Program-made: the position numbers and the translations under genes
The notes under the pieces: model-generated
The model's input: the letters and a program-made list of their open reading frames with translations, nothing else
Told to the model about the DNA's origin: nothing
Database searches by the model: none
Assembly (NCBI GenBank): GCA_024734495.1
Contig: JALMQS010000889.1
Coordinates: forward strand, 124,001-188,000
Source: Forficula auricularia
Lineage: Eukaryota; Arthropoda; Insecta; Dermaptera; Forficulidae
Length of the DNA stretch: 64,000 bases
Reading direction: 5' to 3'
Shown here: positions 44,091-55,345 of the stretch, piece after piece
Layout: every line of letters begins with the position of its first letter
Numbering within the stretch: the first letter of the stretch is position 1

Positions 44091-44334
44091 TACTCTCGGC
44101 AAAACAACAACTTTTCAATGAAAAAGTTATGTCTGAAATATTTTTAAATTTTTAACTTGCACAGGATATACAGTATTTTCTCATATCATATACGCCGTAT
44201 GTCCTGCACTACAGCACTAGTTATTTATTCCTCAAGTATTAGATTAGAATCGATGGCTAATTTTGACTTTAATAGCCTCGAAAATTTTAGGTTTTTTCTA
44301 CAATTTATTAACATACTTCTCCCTTTTGTTTTAG

Positions 44335-44415
44335 TACTGTGACAACCAACCACCTACGGATTATATATTTTCATCAGAGTTGGCTGCGAGGAGACGCAGA
44401 ATTACGGGATACGAG
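44335..44415 (+). CDS. Candidate coding exon of an unidentified host gene
   Basis: An 81-base, GC-balanced segment is framed by a strong acceptor (CTTCTCCCTTTTGTTTTAG ending at 44334) and a donor (GAG then GTAAATAT at 44416). Exactly one frame is open throughout, giving 27 codons: YCDNQPPTDYIFSS then ELAARRRRITGYE. Length divisible by three means it could be skipped without frameshift, as in alternative cassette exons. The peptide is hydrophilic, not low-complexity, and has a basic RRRR cluster. I do not recognise the protein. No neighbouring exons are evident within several kb, so introns would be long. Confidence 0.5.
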
Positions 44416-44727
44416 GTAAATATACATATTTATAATATCATTAATTTAAATAAATATATATATCGAATGATTTTTTTTGTATAGCTTTTGATATCTTTTG
44501 AATTTATTTATTATAATGGTTTCCAGCCTTGAGGCTAATTTGGCCATTGAATCAGTTAATTTTATAAAAATATATAAAATATAATATAATTATATTAAAT
44601 AAATGATTTAATATAAAATTGTGATGAAATTAGCAAAATGCAGAATATTACTAGATATATGAAAACCTTTTGAAAGGTTATAAATAATTTATTTGCACGA
44701 AATTTTCTCTGGAGAGAGCGGACTGGA

Positions 44728-45147
44728 AGAACTTTTAATTGAAAGTAATAGAAGGCAGCCCAGGGGTAGTGAGGAAAGGAAAAATTAACAGATATCAAAT
44801 AAGGTGTTATTTATTGGATTTCTTCCTCCTTTCCTTCAAACCAACGTTTCGGAGGATTCTTCCCTCCTTCTTCAGGGTTTCAAGGGATCAATGTAAAAAA
44901 AAAAAAATTATATGCCTCTGCTAAGGAAGAGGCAAATAGTTTAAACACTTCTGTGGAGAGAGGAAGGAAGCATTTTATTTGTTTCATTCATTGACACCTT
45001 GAAACCCTGAAGAAGGAGGGAAGAATCCTCCGAAACGCCGGTTTGTAAGGAAAGGAGGAAGGATTCCAATAAATTATACCTTATTTGATATGTGTTAATT
45101 TTTCTTTCTTCACTACCCCTGGGCTGCCTTCCATTACATTCAATTTA
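44728..45147. mobile_element. Palindromic PLE-end element (family K), copy 1
   Basis: The arms 44728-44882 and 44995-45147 are reverse complements (GGCAGCCCAGGGGTAGTGAGG, CAAATAAGGTGTTATTTATTGG, ends trimmed). Each arm carries a CTGAAGAAGGAGG / CCTCCGAAACG motif, at 44844-44875 (minus) and 45007-45039 (plus). Other copies are at 46931-47160 and 58835-59156. Confidence 0.8.
45007..45039 (+). ncRNA. Hammerhead-like motif of family K
   Basis: CTGAAGA, an extra A, stem GGAGG/CCTCC with loop GAAGAAT, then GAAACGCC (GAAACGTC in the 47011 and 59021 copies). Same architecture as the motifs at 2520 and 43937. Confidence 0.45.
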
Positions 45148-45192
45148 ATTAATTTTTTTGTCGTAACATTTTGACCCGCTCCAGCCATCATT

Positions 45193-46429
45193 ATAGCCCA
45201 CGACTGCCAGACCTTCGTTATTTTATAAAAGCTGAAAGTTTTTCTGTGCATGTCCCTATACAGATAAGAACGACAAGCGACTATAGAGTTTGGGTTGTGG
45301 TTACTTTGGCAAGTAATAGGTAATAAAGGTGTATACAATAGTACTTTAAATTCGTTAAAGTATAAAGCTCAATTTTTTTATATTTTCTTCGGGATAACTT
45401 TAGAAATCTCGTCATCCATTGCCGGACACTTATGACAGTTGCTACACCCTGCCAGACATCCCTAAACTTTAAGAAACTCAAGCTTGAGTGGTTTGCCATA
45501 AAAGAATTTAGTCTTTTTGATTTTAAAGTCGATTCTTCCACGTTTTCAGTAGAAGTTGTCACTAATAGTCAAAACAACAAAAATGGAATGCAATAAGGTT
45601 ATTCCTCTAGTATTAGATAAGAATCGATGGTTATTTTGATTTTAAGTCGATTCCTCCATGTCTTCACCAATGGTTATCAATAATAACCGAAATGTCAAAA
45701 ATCTATGTAAAAACCATTAAAACTGTCCGCCTATTGAGGTAACATTTTTTTATAGGTCGCCAAGTAACATATATAAAATTTATCTTTTATATTATAACGA
45801 AAGTATAATTATAATTTATTAAAAGTTTAGGGGTGTCTGGCAGGGGTAGCAACTGTCATAAGTGTCCGGCAATGGATGACGAGATTTCTAAAGTTATCCC
45901 GAAGAAAATATAAAAAAATTGAGCTTTATACTTTAATAAAATAAATAAATCTCTGGCTCGACCACCCTTTTGGGTATTGGCCTACTGAATTGGTTGCTGT
46001 CCTAGTTGGAAACAATACCGAGGGTTCAAGTGGTTAGCTCAACGCATCTCTACAATCTTCGTTTCAGTGTTCTTAACCCTAGATTCGCTGCTTCTCAATC
46101 AAGCAGCTACTCATTTATCCTCACGAGGCTGAGTGAACCCCGTTCCAGACCCTATACATACAGAAAAATTTCTGAGCATAGCCGGGAATCGAACCGGGAC
46201 CTCCTTGTTGGCAGCCAGCTATGCTACCAACTGCACCAATGAGGCGATCCACTTTATACTTTACCGAATTTAAGTACTATTTTATACACCTTTATTACCT
46301 GTTACCTGCCAAAGTAACCACAACCCAAACTCTATAGTCGCTGGTCGTCCTTACCTGTATAGGGGACATGCACAGAAAAACTTTCAGCTTTTATAAAATA
46401 ATGAAGGTCTGGCAGTCGTGGGCTCTTGA
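45193..46429. repeat. Long inverted repeat with a SINE in one arm
   Basis: 45193-45465 returns inverted at 45826-46429. Shared blocks: AGCCCACGACTGCCAGACC, CCACAACCCAAACTCTATAG, GTCCGGCAATGGATGACGAG. The right arm is about 316 bp longer because of a SINE. The loop (45470-45820) carries family D-like sequence (TAGTATTAGATAAGAATCGA). Confidence 0.85.
45936..46251 (-). mobile_element. tRNA-derived SINE, 316 bp, with 12-bp target duplication
   Basis: On the minus strand the head reads GCCTCATTGGTGCAGTTGG (box A), then TAGCATAGCTGGCTGCCAAC (anticodon-region-like) and CCGGTTCGATTCC (box B). A 200-base body follows (GAACGGGGTTCACTCAGCC) with an ATTTATTTATTTTAT tail. CTTTATACTTTA at 45924-45935 and 46252-46263 is a perfect duplication; the other arm of the inverted repeat has the empty site. 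A plus-strand open frame at 46006-46242 is antisense to it and not a gene. Confidence 0.92.
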
Positions 46430-46703
46430 TCTATTAAGACATCATTGTTCACATGATTTTGAACTTAATTACAATTAAAAATAATATTAATATACACGGA
46501 TGTTTTTAAGTAGAGTCTTTTAAATCCTGGAGAGACGATTCTCTAAATCATTGGGATTTTAAGAAGATAAAAATGAACTTCTATTAAATTATTTTTATCG
46601 GAATTTATTATTTTCCTTGGGATGCCTTTGTATCAATTCAGCATTGAGTTCTATCACTTCGTCTTGAATAGAAAATACCTCGAATTAATTAAGATTTATT
46701 TTT

Positions 46704-46930
46704 GTTAAGGGAGAATGGTGTGGGTTCTTTATGAAACATTTAAAATAAAGTAAAGAACATTTTTGAAATTTTTTTTAGAAACTTTTTAAAATTTAATATA
46801 TTAAATACTAGGTAGGTTTCACATAGATAAAAGATCAGATTCTTGTTTAGCACGACTCTATATATATTTCGAGGTATAAGCTATAAAGGGCTTTGTGAAC
46901 TTCTGAAGATGGGCTTATACCCCGAAATAT
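46704..46930. mobile_element. Family M element fragment
   Basis: TTAAGGGAGAATGGTGTGG, AAATAAAGTAAAG, AGGTAGGTTTCACATAG and TTGTTTAGCACGACTC appear in the same order as at 21211. It ends with CTGAAGATGGGCTTATACC and CCGAAATAT (46903-46928), a hammerhead-like core with a GGG/CCC stem. Confidence 0.65.
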
Positions 46931-47160
46931 AAGAGGAAAAAGTTTTAAACACTGCTGTGGAGAGAGGAAGGAAGCATTTTATTTGTTTCCTTCATTGACC
47001 CCTTGAAACCCTGAAGAAGGAGGGAAGAATCCTCCGAAACGTCGGTATGAAAGGAAAGAAATAAAGGAATAAAAATCCAATAAATTATACCTTATTTGGA
47101 TATGTATTAGTTTTTTCTTTCCTCACTAACCCTGGGCTGCCTTCTATTACTTTCAGTTAT
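46931..47160. mobile_element. Family K element, copy 2 (one arm)
   Basis: It matches the right half of 44728-45147: CTGTGGAGAGAGGAAGGAAG, the CTGAAGAAGGAGG...GAAACGTC motif at 47011-47043, and the end GGGCTGCCTTCTATTAC. It directly follows the family M fragment, giving a mosaic end. Confidence 0.7.
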
Positions 47161-47249
47161 AAATAATAATAAGTTCAAATTTGATAGAAAGTTTGTATTA
47201 ATAAAGAGCAGCTTTCTAGCTTGAATTGTTCGTTGAAGAAAATTTTTAA

Positions 47250-47322
47250 AGATTCCGTATCAGAAGCCTTTTCACGTCCACTCAACTTCTTATCCTATAC
47301 AAGGCTCAAATTCGTCTATGTC
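47250..47322 (+). pseudogene. LINE reverse transcriptase thumb fragment
   Basis: The plus strand encodes FTSTQLLILYKAQIRLCL before a stop. LLxLYKAQIRPCLEY is a conserved segment downstream of the polymerase palm in CR1/jockey-type LINEs. Only about 25 codons remain. Confidence 0.6.
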
Positions 47323-47329
47323 TCAAATA

Positions 47330-47780
47330 AATCAATAAATTTTGATCGGTTTATTATATTTAAATTAATTACTAGGAAGGCTTTTTGTATACGCTAAATT
47401 TGTAAAAAGCGTACCCGAGTCTTGAAAAAGTTTTACTTTTTTCTTCAATTTAATATCACTAATTAATAATTTTAATAGGATTCTTCCATGTCCCAGTTAT
47501 GATCTTTTTCTTACCTTATTGAATTTTCTTATTTTATTTTCCTTTAAGTCCTTAAAGAAAGAAATATAACATGATCCCAGAACAATAACGATATAACAAT
47601 ATTTGATATCGTTTTCGTTATTTATTTATTTAGTAAGTGTTTTCTTCTCGGATCTGAGATCAAGAAAAAAAGCCTGAACACCTTTGAAATAAAATGTTAC
47701 TTTTAGCAGGCCATCAAATAAAATAAATTATTGATCTTAAATTATATTACCGGGTTAGATCACTTTTTTTGTAATGATCT
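47330..47780. other. AT-rich stretch with no recognised feature
   Basis: Nothing gene-like was seen. Confidence 0.5.
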
Positions 47781-47793
47781 TTTTTTCAAGAAG

Positions 47794-48012
47794 TTACACC
47801 GAAAAGGTACATACAATCTCTGTAGACCAGCGAGGACCCTTGTGAAAAGAAGAAGAAATTTGGGTCGCAGTAATAGGGGTACCTGTGGATGACTGAAGGT
47901 TATATGTTGTCGGAAAGACGGACGGGAGAAGCGAGTTCCAGATCTTTATAATAAGCCTATATTGTATACCAGGTTGAATGTGGTAGATAATTTTTAATTG
48001 AGCCAGGTACAT
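47794..48012 (-). pseudogene. LINE ORF2 C-terminal fragment
   Basis: The minus-strand frame contains IWNSLLPSVFPTTYNLQSS, the end signature of CR1/jockey-type ORF2. A run into the 3' untranslated region follows (TTCTTCTTCTTTTCAC and a diverged GGTCCTCGCTGG). The upstream 25 codons do not match, so an internal deletion or frameshift precedes the signature. Confidence 0.7.
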
Positions 48013-48059
48013 TGCAAAATGACGGCCCTCTTTGTAATAAGCCGGTTTTTCAGTTATCC

Positions 48060-48588
48060 TACGAATTTGAAAAAAACCGTTTTATTTAGTAAATTTTTTA
48101 ATAAGTCACAAGCTATTTGAAAAAAAATTCATAACTTTTTTTTGGTTGGCTAAAACAATTTGAAAAATTGATATAAACGTTTTTAATGGGGTAGTATAAC
48201 ATATACAATTTCAGCCAAATCGAAAGGGGTTCAAAAGTGTTTGTACAATATATAAGTATTTTAGGATATTTAGAAGGTTTGAAAATGTCGAGCGAAACCT
48301 AGCCTAAAATAAATAACGAGTTTCATTTAAAAGCCCCGTTCCCCATTTTCTTAAATCATTTAGGAATTATAGACGCTAACTATTTAATTAATAATACAAT
48401 AAATTTAATTATTTTTCCATAACTTGAATGACGAGGAGCCAAAGAAAGACTCATCTTCACAACAGAATCAGGAGAGAATGTCTTCTACTAAATCAGAGCT
48501 ATTTATCTCCTGATTTCTTAAAAAAAAGTTTTTCTTCAGCATCTGGGTTTCGTAGGAAGCCCCGCTTGGAGCTCTCCATTATCTACTC
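48060..48588. other. Stretch with no recognised feature
   Basis: A short open frame at 48428-48673 runs into the hAT end and is not convincing as a gene. Confidence 0.45.
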
Positions 48589-49065
48589 CAGGGGTCCCCA
48601 AACTACGGCCCACGGAGCCAAATCCTACCCTTTAAACTTTTCCATCCGGCCCGCGACTACTATACAGAATTAATTCACAAATATCCACTATTGGTATCTT
48701 TTCGTTGGTAAACAGCGCTGACTGGTGGTCAAAACAAAAACTAACACAATCGGGTCATAACTATTTATTTTTATTGTATAAAGAAAATTATTAACAAAAA
48801 AAAAACAATTTTGAGTACTTTATTTAAATATTCTTAGGCATCTCAATTTTGAAAAATTATCCTCGGCATGATTGATAGTTGTACAACGGACCCGAGTAGT
48901 TTAGTTATATTTTTGGCCACGAGGACTGCGTAGGGCCGAAGAGCCAATTACCAATATTAAATATTACTGGCACATAATAGAGTATTATTAATATAATTTT
49001 CGTATAATATGTTATATCCGGCCTCTCCCATATACTTCAATGTTCACATATGGCCCTATCTCTAT
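48589..49065. mobile_element. hAT-type element, right end incomplete
   Basis: Starts CAGGGGTCCCCAAACTACGG, with CCATCCGGCCCGCGACTAC inside. The far side has TATATCCGGCCTCTCCC and CATATGGCCCT, the usual order before the opposite hAT end, but the terminus itself is lost. No transposase. Confidence 0.75.
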
Positions 49066-49910
49066 TTAGAACACACAGAGGACACACATTTTAATTTATT
49101 TTAATAAATTCTCAAATTCTACTCCCATCAAACAAAACTTTTTTATTTTTTTTTAATTTTATTTAAAAAAAACTGTATTCATTTGCATAAGGCATTAAAA
49201 GACACCTCTACCAATGAGTTTTAATTAATCCAAAGTAAACCACTTTAAATGGAATTCTGAGGGGACACGATTGAACATCCCGACACAAAGTCCTGTTCTG
49301 ATTTCCATCCTACATTGAAAGTAGTCGAGAGTAACTATAGAGTAACTAAATAAATAATGTTTAGCAACTCTCATTTCAAATTCTGTTTTAATTTTCTAAT
49401 TTACACTTCATTTTCTTTTAAAATTGAAACTAGTTTAACAGCCAATGTTTAATTATAAAAAAACATAAAGAGTAAAAAAAAGGGTAGATGGCGTTATTTA
49501 TTTATGTGACCCAGTCGACGTCGTTCATTCATAAACATGAGCATTTAGATTAGCATAAACCAAAGACATCTGTTGTGTGACGTCATAAGAACACAAGCCA
49601 CTATTTGCAGTTTCCCCAGCATTTAATAATATTTCTTTATTTTCCCTATAATTAATCGAAATTGCTGACATATTTTATTCTTAATATACACACTACTGAT
49701 AAATAGTCATTGGGTGTCTCTAGATTCCTTAATATTCAAGTGAAAATATGTATTAATATTGAGTGAATATTAAATATACAAGTTTAAAAAGTTCCATTCA
49801 AATGTAAAACGTAATTAGTGTATGTACAATATGAGTAGGTACTAACCGACTGTCAGAGCTTTGTATAGATCAAAACTAAATAAAATATAAACTTGAAATT
49901 TACAAGTTAT
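49066..49910. other. AT-rich stretch with no recognised feature
   Basis: Nothing gene-like was seen. Confidence 0.5.
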
Positions 49911-49914
49911 ATCT

Positions 49915-50360
49915 ATCTATCTACTCTTATTAAACGAGCAAAAATTGTATATTTATTTATATATATATTTATTTATATATTTGTATCTTGGTTCTATTTT
50001 GAAAACGGCCCTACCGATTTTGATGAAACAAAATCTATTAACAAGTTTTGAGGATGAGAAAACGATCTGGCTATGTCTGGACCTCACAAAATTCATCTCA
50101 ATTGATTTTTTCTTAATTAAAGTAATTATTGATAGATGAAAATCTCAATAAAAAAAAATGAGTCGTATTCGAACCTGGGACCTCTCCTCACCTCTGGTGC
50201 AGTGTTGGGGGCGAGGTGTATGGTTTTGGGAGTGGAGGGGGGTCAGGGGTTACCGAGAATCGCTCGGTGCCTCCAGGTACTATATGTTATGGACCAAGTG
50301 ATTAATCAGGGCACTATTTATAATGCCCGGCGAGGCGGGTCTCTTGCTAGCCTCCTCTAA
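49915..50360 (+). mobile_element. Helitron-like composite element (family C)
   Basis: Starts TCTATCTACTCTTATTAAAC and shares GATGAGAAAACGATCTGG with the family C copies at 18465 and 53745. It continues into GAACCTGGGACCTC, an ACCGAGAATCGCTCGGTGCC hairpin and CCGGCGAGGCGGG then CTCTTGCTAG, a hairpin plus CTAG that fits a Helitron 3' end. The open frame at 50136-50360 is not homologous to a known protein. Confidence 0.5.
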
Positions 50361-50399
50361 TCTCGATCCATCGCACTGACCCCTATTCTTCCCCCTAGA

Positions 50400-51390
50400 C
50401 CCACCTCCGATCATCATTCAGCCCGCCAACCCTATACATGTCCTCTACACTCTCTCCTCTTTCCCTAACTCTCATCACCCTCCGAACCCCGCGAATCAAG
50501 GTGGACCTTCACCCAGTTTGGTAGGTTGAGTTGAATTTTAGGAAGATACGAGAAGCCTTTTGTGTTTAAGGTCCAGAAAAAAAAATTCTCATTTAGGTTC
50601 ACGGGTCAAATTTTAAAAAAAATGAAAAAGAGAGAGCCGTAATATAGTACACGCCCATTGTAGCCTTTGAACCAAACTCAGCCAACATGAGTAAACTCTA
50701 GTTGCCATAAAGGTATTCAGGTGAAACGCGTTTTAACTAGTAAGAACGCGTTCTTACTAAAAACAGGGTTTACTGCAACATATATATATAGAGGAAAACC
50801 TCATTGATATTTCCTTAAGAGTGAGGAATTTCACGGTTTTTTGCATACATGCTTTGGTTACACTTTATTTATCTCCCATCCTCATCTTGATAAAGACTTT
50901 GTTTTCCGGGACCTACCTATCAATTCTCACTAATAGTAGGTATACTCTTTAGATTTTGAGTACTAAACTGAGACCCAGATGTCTGTTGGAATATCCCTCC
51001 AAGGGCCCAATAGATGATTCGTTATAAATTAGTCACATCGATACATGAACATGGCAATACCACTAAATTCGATTCCCTGTTACAAATTGGATTTATTTGT
51101 AAATGAAAAAACTAAACGATTCAAAACGTGAACAGAATTTATTTATCCATTTAACATTAAAAGCATTTTCTGGTGACGTACTGGTATAGAGGTGGAGAGA
51201 GTGAGAAGTACAACTACTCGAAATACATTTTAGTCACAAAAAATAATAAAATAATTAAACCGAAGGTTAATTTGAGTATCTTATTTTTGAAAATTAGACG
51301 AATATTTTTTTCAAAAACACAACTCACGTTGAAAACCAAATATATCAAGAAGGAATTTAATTAAGGTAAAAAAATCTAAGATTTTAGTAG
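50400..51390. other. C-rich tail then unremarkable AT-rich sequence
   Basis: 50360-50500 is C-rich, like the interior of the elements at 39779 and 53205. The rest shows no recognised gene. Confidence 0.45.
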
Positions 51391-51399
51391 AATATTACA

Positions 51400-51510
51400 T
51401 TCATATCAGAGGACTTCGTCCCCTCAGGTGTTGAGCCCGAGTAAGTACTTACACGCTTGCCGGGCTTCTTAGTTCGACCCTTGAGACACATTTGAGGAGA
51501 TTTTCAGAGA
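51400..51510 (-). mobile_element. tRNA-like repeat fragment
   Basis: The minus strand has AAGCCCGGCAAGCGTG (box A-like) and CGGGCTCAACACC (box B-like), then GTCCTCTGATATGA. Same module as 16195-16275. Confidence 0.5.
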
Positions 51511-51997
51511 ACTTTGTTCGTAATCTAAAATCAGTTTAGGTTCTGTCGAAGGAAAATTGAATAATTCAAAAAATATCTATTTCCCCTACTATTATCGGGA
51601 ATTTGAACTCAAAAAACTTAACATGTGTTCACAAAATATTAACGAAAAAAACCCTATTAATTCGGCTTGAATATAAAAATTCCTTCCTGTTAACGAAGAT
51701 AAATAAATAAGCTGTAGATTTTCTATTTGTAATATGGAGGCGGGTTTCGCAGCTGTTATAAATATAATTAACGTTCAAAATAAAAAATACTACTCCTATT
51801 TTGTTTCTTGTTATTATTTATAAACAAAATTGGATTAATACAAAATATATTTTAAGTGATATTTAATTTTTCATGATTGAAATTAAATGATTTTTATTAT
51901 ACAATTGATTAATTTTTAAAGTGGTGTAAGTCCATTTAGATCCCGTAAATATATACCTATTATTTTAGTTAAATTCGCCAAAAAAATATAGGTATAT

Positions 51998-53172
51998 TCG
52001 CTCCGTGCGCAACGGAGGCAGCGCCATAGGTGACACTTTTAAGAACTTCGGGTACAATCTTCCTTCTTATTTAGCATTCATCTGTGTATGTTATCGTATA
52101 TTTTACTGAATTTAAAAGTGTTTAATTATTTTACTTTAACTTATAAAGTGAATTAATTGATGATGAATTCAAGTAAAAAAGTAGTTTTTAAGTGCTCTGT
52201 GACTTCACTAAATTCCAACTATGAATTTTATTGTTTTTCTTCGGCTAACCCTAACTATTAATACAAAGTGCTTAGATGTGTGCATTGGTTGAAAGCTTTA
52301 AAAAAGTTGGAGTAAGTATAAGGAAATAAATAATTAATTCATACAACCAGTTTTATATATTTGAGAAACGATACTTATATATTCATAAATATTTACACAC
52401 ATATTATTTAGTAAATGAAAAATTACAGATTAGATGGATCAGATTAGATTTCACAAAAACGGAGTAGAATCAGTAGTTTTCATTTTATTGGAAATAAAAA
52501 AATCCGAAAATCAGGAAAGTCCAAGTTATAATCTGACTATCTTTGACACTTCAGCAAAAATACTACAGAGATCAAATAAATTTTATTTATTAAAGTAGAT
52601 AAATTAGCGTGTAATTTTATTCTTTCTATTTTTTTTTAATTTAGATTTCAAAGAGTGTTAAAAAGAAGAATGGAAAGCTCGAGAGTTTATAGCTAAAAGA
52701 ATAAAATATCAAAAGTTTCAAGTGCTCGAGATTTACTTGCAAATTTAACACTGCAAGATGGAAAATATTACATCCTGTGACCAGACAACTTGTAACGTTG
52801 AAACCAACGTACATTTAATATCTGATACCATTCACAATTTTTTGTTTATTAAAATCAATTGAATGGGTAATTTTTTCAAAGCCAGTTTTAGTAATACTTT
52901 TATCCATTATGACATTTCATGAAGGTTAACCACAATAAGGATATTTAAAGATATTTTTAATTGAAAATTATTTTTCAAACTATTATTTTAAATGTTTATT
53001 AACAAATTTATTTATTACGGAAATCTATGATTATTTTAACTTTTAAATATTGTATTTTTTTATTAAATTAATTATTTTTCGTAAATGCCTATTGGTTTTA
53101 TACACTATTATTGTACCTGAAGTTGTTTTTTTGACCACTGATGGCGCTAAGCTCGGTTGCGCACGGAGCGAA
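51998..53172. mobile_element. 1.17 kb DNA element with GC-rich terminal inverted repeats
   Basis: The left end TATTCGCTCCGTGCGCAAC continues through AGCGCCAT; the right end in reverse complement is the same with three differences, about 34 bp in all. TA is present at both borders. Just inside the left end an ATG at about 52162 opens MNSSKKVVFKCSVTS and, after a stop, YKVLRCVHWLKALKKLE, followed at 52314 by a donor-like GTAAGTA. This weakly resembles the start of a THAP-type DNA-binding domain with an intron after it, but key cysteines are missing. Superfamily unknown. Confidence 0.6.
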
Positions 53173-53204
53173 TAATCAAATTACATATTGATAAATTAAT
53201 AGAA

Positions 53205-53470
53205 ACAGTACCTGGAGCCACCGAGCGATGCACAGTAACCAAATTAAAAATATACAAATATATAGTAAACGCCCCCTCCCCCAAACCAGCACCTCGCAAC
53301 TACCCCTGCACCCTACCGCCACCCACCCCGTCCCATACCACCAAAAACCCGCACCTCGCCCCAGCCCCGGATCCCCACATTTGCACCCCCCACCTTCTTT
53401 ACCCCCCACATCCATCCCCACCCCGCGCCCAGTTTTGCATTTCTAGATTTTAGTGGTCCACAGATTATGT
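53205..53470. mobile_element. C-rich Helitron-like element remnant
   Basis: ACAGTACCTGGAGCCACCG precedes a long C-rich tract and then CCCAGTTTTGCATTTCTAG ... GGTCCACAGATTATG. The last part is the same end as the insertion in piggyBac (39960-40004). Related AGGTACTG/CGAGCG ends occur at 50265, 58195 and 61322. Overlapping open frames on both strands are due to composition. Confidence 0.5.
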
Positions 53471-53744
53471 GTATATAGGTATATAAATAAATTCCGTATA
53501 ATTTTTTTTTAATTAAATAACAATTTATCGAATTTTTTTAATCAATTAAATAAATAATAATTTTATTGAATCAATTTTTTACATGAAATAGGCTTCGATT
53601 TCGGAGATTACTTCCCCACTATCGACTGTACTTGATCTTCTAGCTTGCGATAATATTTTTAGTCCGTGCTTTTTAATAAGAGGAATTTTAATCAATTGAA
53701 TTGGCAAATTCTAATATATAACAATATTTGGTATAAAGTATTAG

Positions 53745-54037
53745 TGGGTTTTAAAATTAAAAAAAAAACTAATTAAAAATAAAAGATAATTGAAAAAAAT
53801 ATAAACAAACTTTTTTATTGAGATTTTCATCTATCAATAATTACTTTAATTAAGAAAAGATCAAATAAGATTAAATTTGTCGAGGTCCAGACACTAGCCA
53901 GATCGCTTTCTCATCCTCAAAACTTGTTAATAGAATTTGTTTCATCAAAATCGGTAAAGCCGTTTTCAAAATAGAACTAAGATACAAACAGATACCATAT
54001 ATAAACAATTTTTGCTCGTTTAATAAGAGTAGATAGA
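53745..54037 (-). mobile_element. Family C element, copy 3
   Basis: Minus strand from TCTACTCTTATTAAACGAGC to a TTTTAAAACCCAC end, nearly the same as the insertion at 18465-18768 but with a shorter TA tract. Confidence 0.6.
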
Positions 54038-54107
54038 TTGGCAGACTTAACATAATTAACCTACCTATATTTTTTAATTGACTAATATGGTAACCTTTAA
54101 TTTTTAA

Positions 54108-54830
54108 CCGACTTCAAAAAAGGAGGAGGTTCTCTATTCGACTGATTTTTTTTGTGCCTATGTTACCTCATATCTCCGCCAATTGTCAACCGATTTTGAA
54201 ATTTTTTGCATTGGGTCCAGTCTAGCTTCCGATTGGTCCCATTTTTTTCGTTTTTTTCATAGGTATTAGACCTTTTTTATTAGGTTTGTTTAGACCTAAC
54301 CTCTTTGTTTATGAACCGATTTCGATGGTTCTTTTTTTATCCGATAGGGGGTGTCTTAGGGATGGTGTTATATTAATTTGGTCAAGTTCTGATGATATGA
54401 TCACTATTAATAACATCACTAAAAAGAGAAAAATAAAAATAATTTTTAAGAAAAAATAAAAACCGACTTCAAAAACAACAAATAAAATACGCTGAAAGGT
54501 ATAAAATAATTATTATCTTATTTAGTTACAACTAAACGACGAAATATTAACATGAAATTACTTTTTGAAGTTGGTGCCAAACATATACCTTTTATGAATC
54601 GCACTCGACCAGGGAGGTAGCTCCTTGCACTCGACGGATCTTACTTAGTACGTTTGGCGGGTACGCTCGCTTATAGGTATAGTTTGTTTGGCACCGACTT
54701 CAAAAAGTAATTTCATGTTAATATTTCGTCGTTTAGTTGTAACTAAATAAGATAATATTTATTTTATACCTTTTAGCGTATTTGTTGCATTTAATTTTTT
54801 GAAGTCGGTTTTTATTTTTTTCTTAAAAAT
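54108..54830. mobile_element. Family E element, copy 2, with palindromic right half
   Basis: Begins ACCGACTTCAAAAAAGGAGG. The right half is a palindrome: 54460-54615 is mirrored by 54680-54815 (AGTTACAACTAAACGACG, GAAGTTGGTGCCAAAC / GTTTGGCACCGACTTC). The centre has an inverted TAGCTCC/GCACTCGAC region. The same plan is seen at 12838-13700. Confidence 0.7.
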
Positions 54831-54883
54831 TATTTTTATAAAAGATTATAAATGGGTAAATGAAAATAGAATATTAAAACTGA

Positions 54884-54920
54884 AGATGGACAGAAGTTAG
54901 CCCGAAACATGTCTAAACAA
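54884..54920 (+). ncRNA. Hammerhead-like PLE relic
   Basis: CTGAAGATGGACAG, then AGCCCGAAACATGTC. Core boxes are present but the stem is poor; followed by family D-like TTGTTCTCTGCTTAATG. Confidence 0.3.
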
Positions 54921-55070
54921 ATTAAAGAGAAATCAATGAAGTTGTTCTCTGCTTAATGAAAAGAAACCCGTAGTTCATTATAATTTGGGATAAGTAAATT
55001 TAATAAATATGCTTCAATAAATAATGTTAATATAAATTAATATCAATTTTAAATTGCTTCATTCGCCCTA

Positions 55071-55345
55071 TACAGGGTGGTCCCGAATTCATGGTACAAA
55101 CTTTAATGGTAGGTACAGGACATTGTAACAATAAGTTATTGTATAGGAATGTATAGTCGCAAGTGACGCGGTGAGGCGTAAACAGGGGAAATAAAAGGAA
55201 AGAGACATGGAGTGATCGGTGGGTATCATTGCCGGTAGAGGGCAGGAGATGTATATTGTTACAATGTTATATATATATCTACAATAGATATATATTGTTA
55301 CAATGTCCTGTACCTACCATCAACGTTTGTACCATGAATTCGGGA
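55071..55345. mobile_element. Tc1/mariner-type MITE with about 65-bp terminal inverted repeats
   Basis: Both ends read TACAGGGTGGTCCCGAATTC and remain inverted copies through ACATTGTAACAAT, with one or two differences. TA is duplicated at the borders. The interior has a TATATA hairpin and a GC-richer non-coding core. Confidence 0.88.

Noticed and set aside
46006..46242. 78-residue open frame on the plus strand
   Set aside because: It is entirely antisense to a tRNA-derived SINE with clear box A, box B and target duplications.
53157..53453. Pro/His-rich open frames on the plus strand and a Gly-rich one on the minus strand
   Set aside because: Explained by the C-rich tract of a Helitron-like repeat; overlapping frames on both strands point to composition, not coding.
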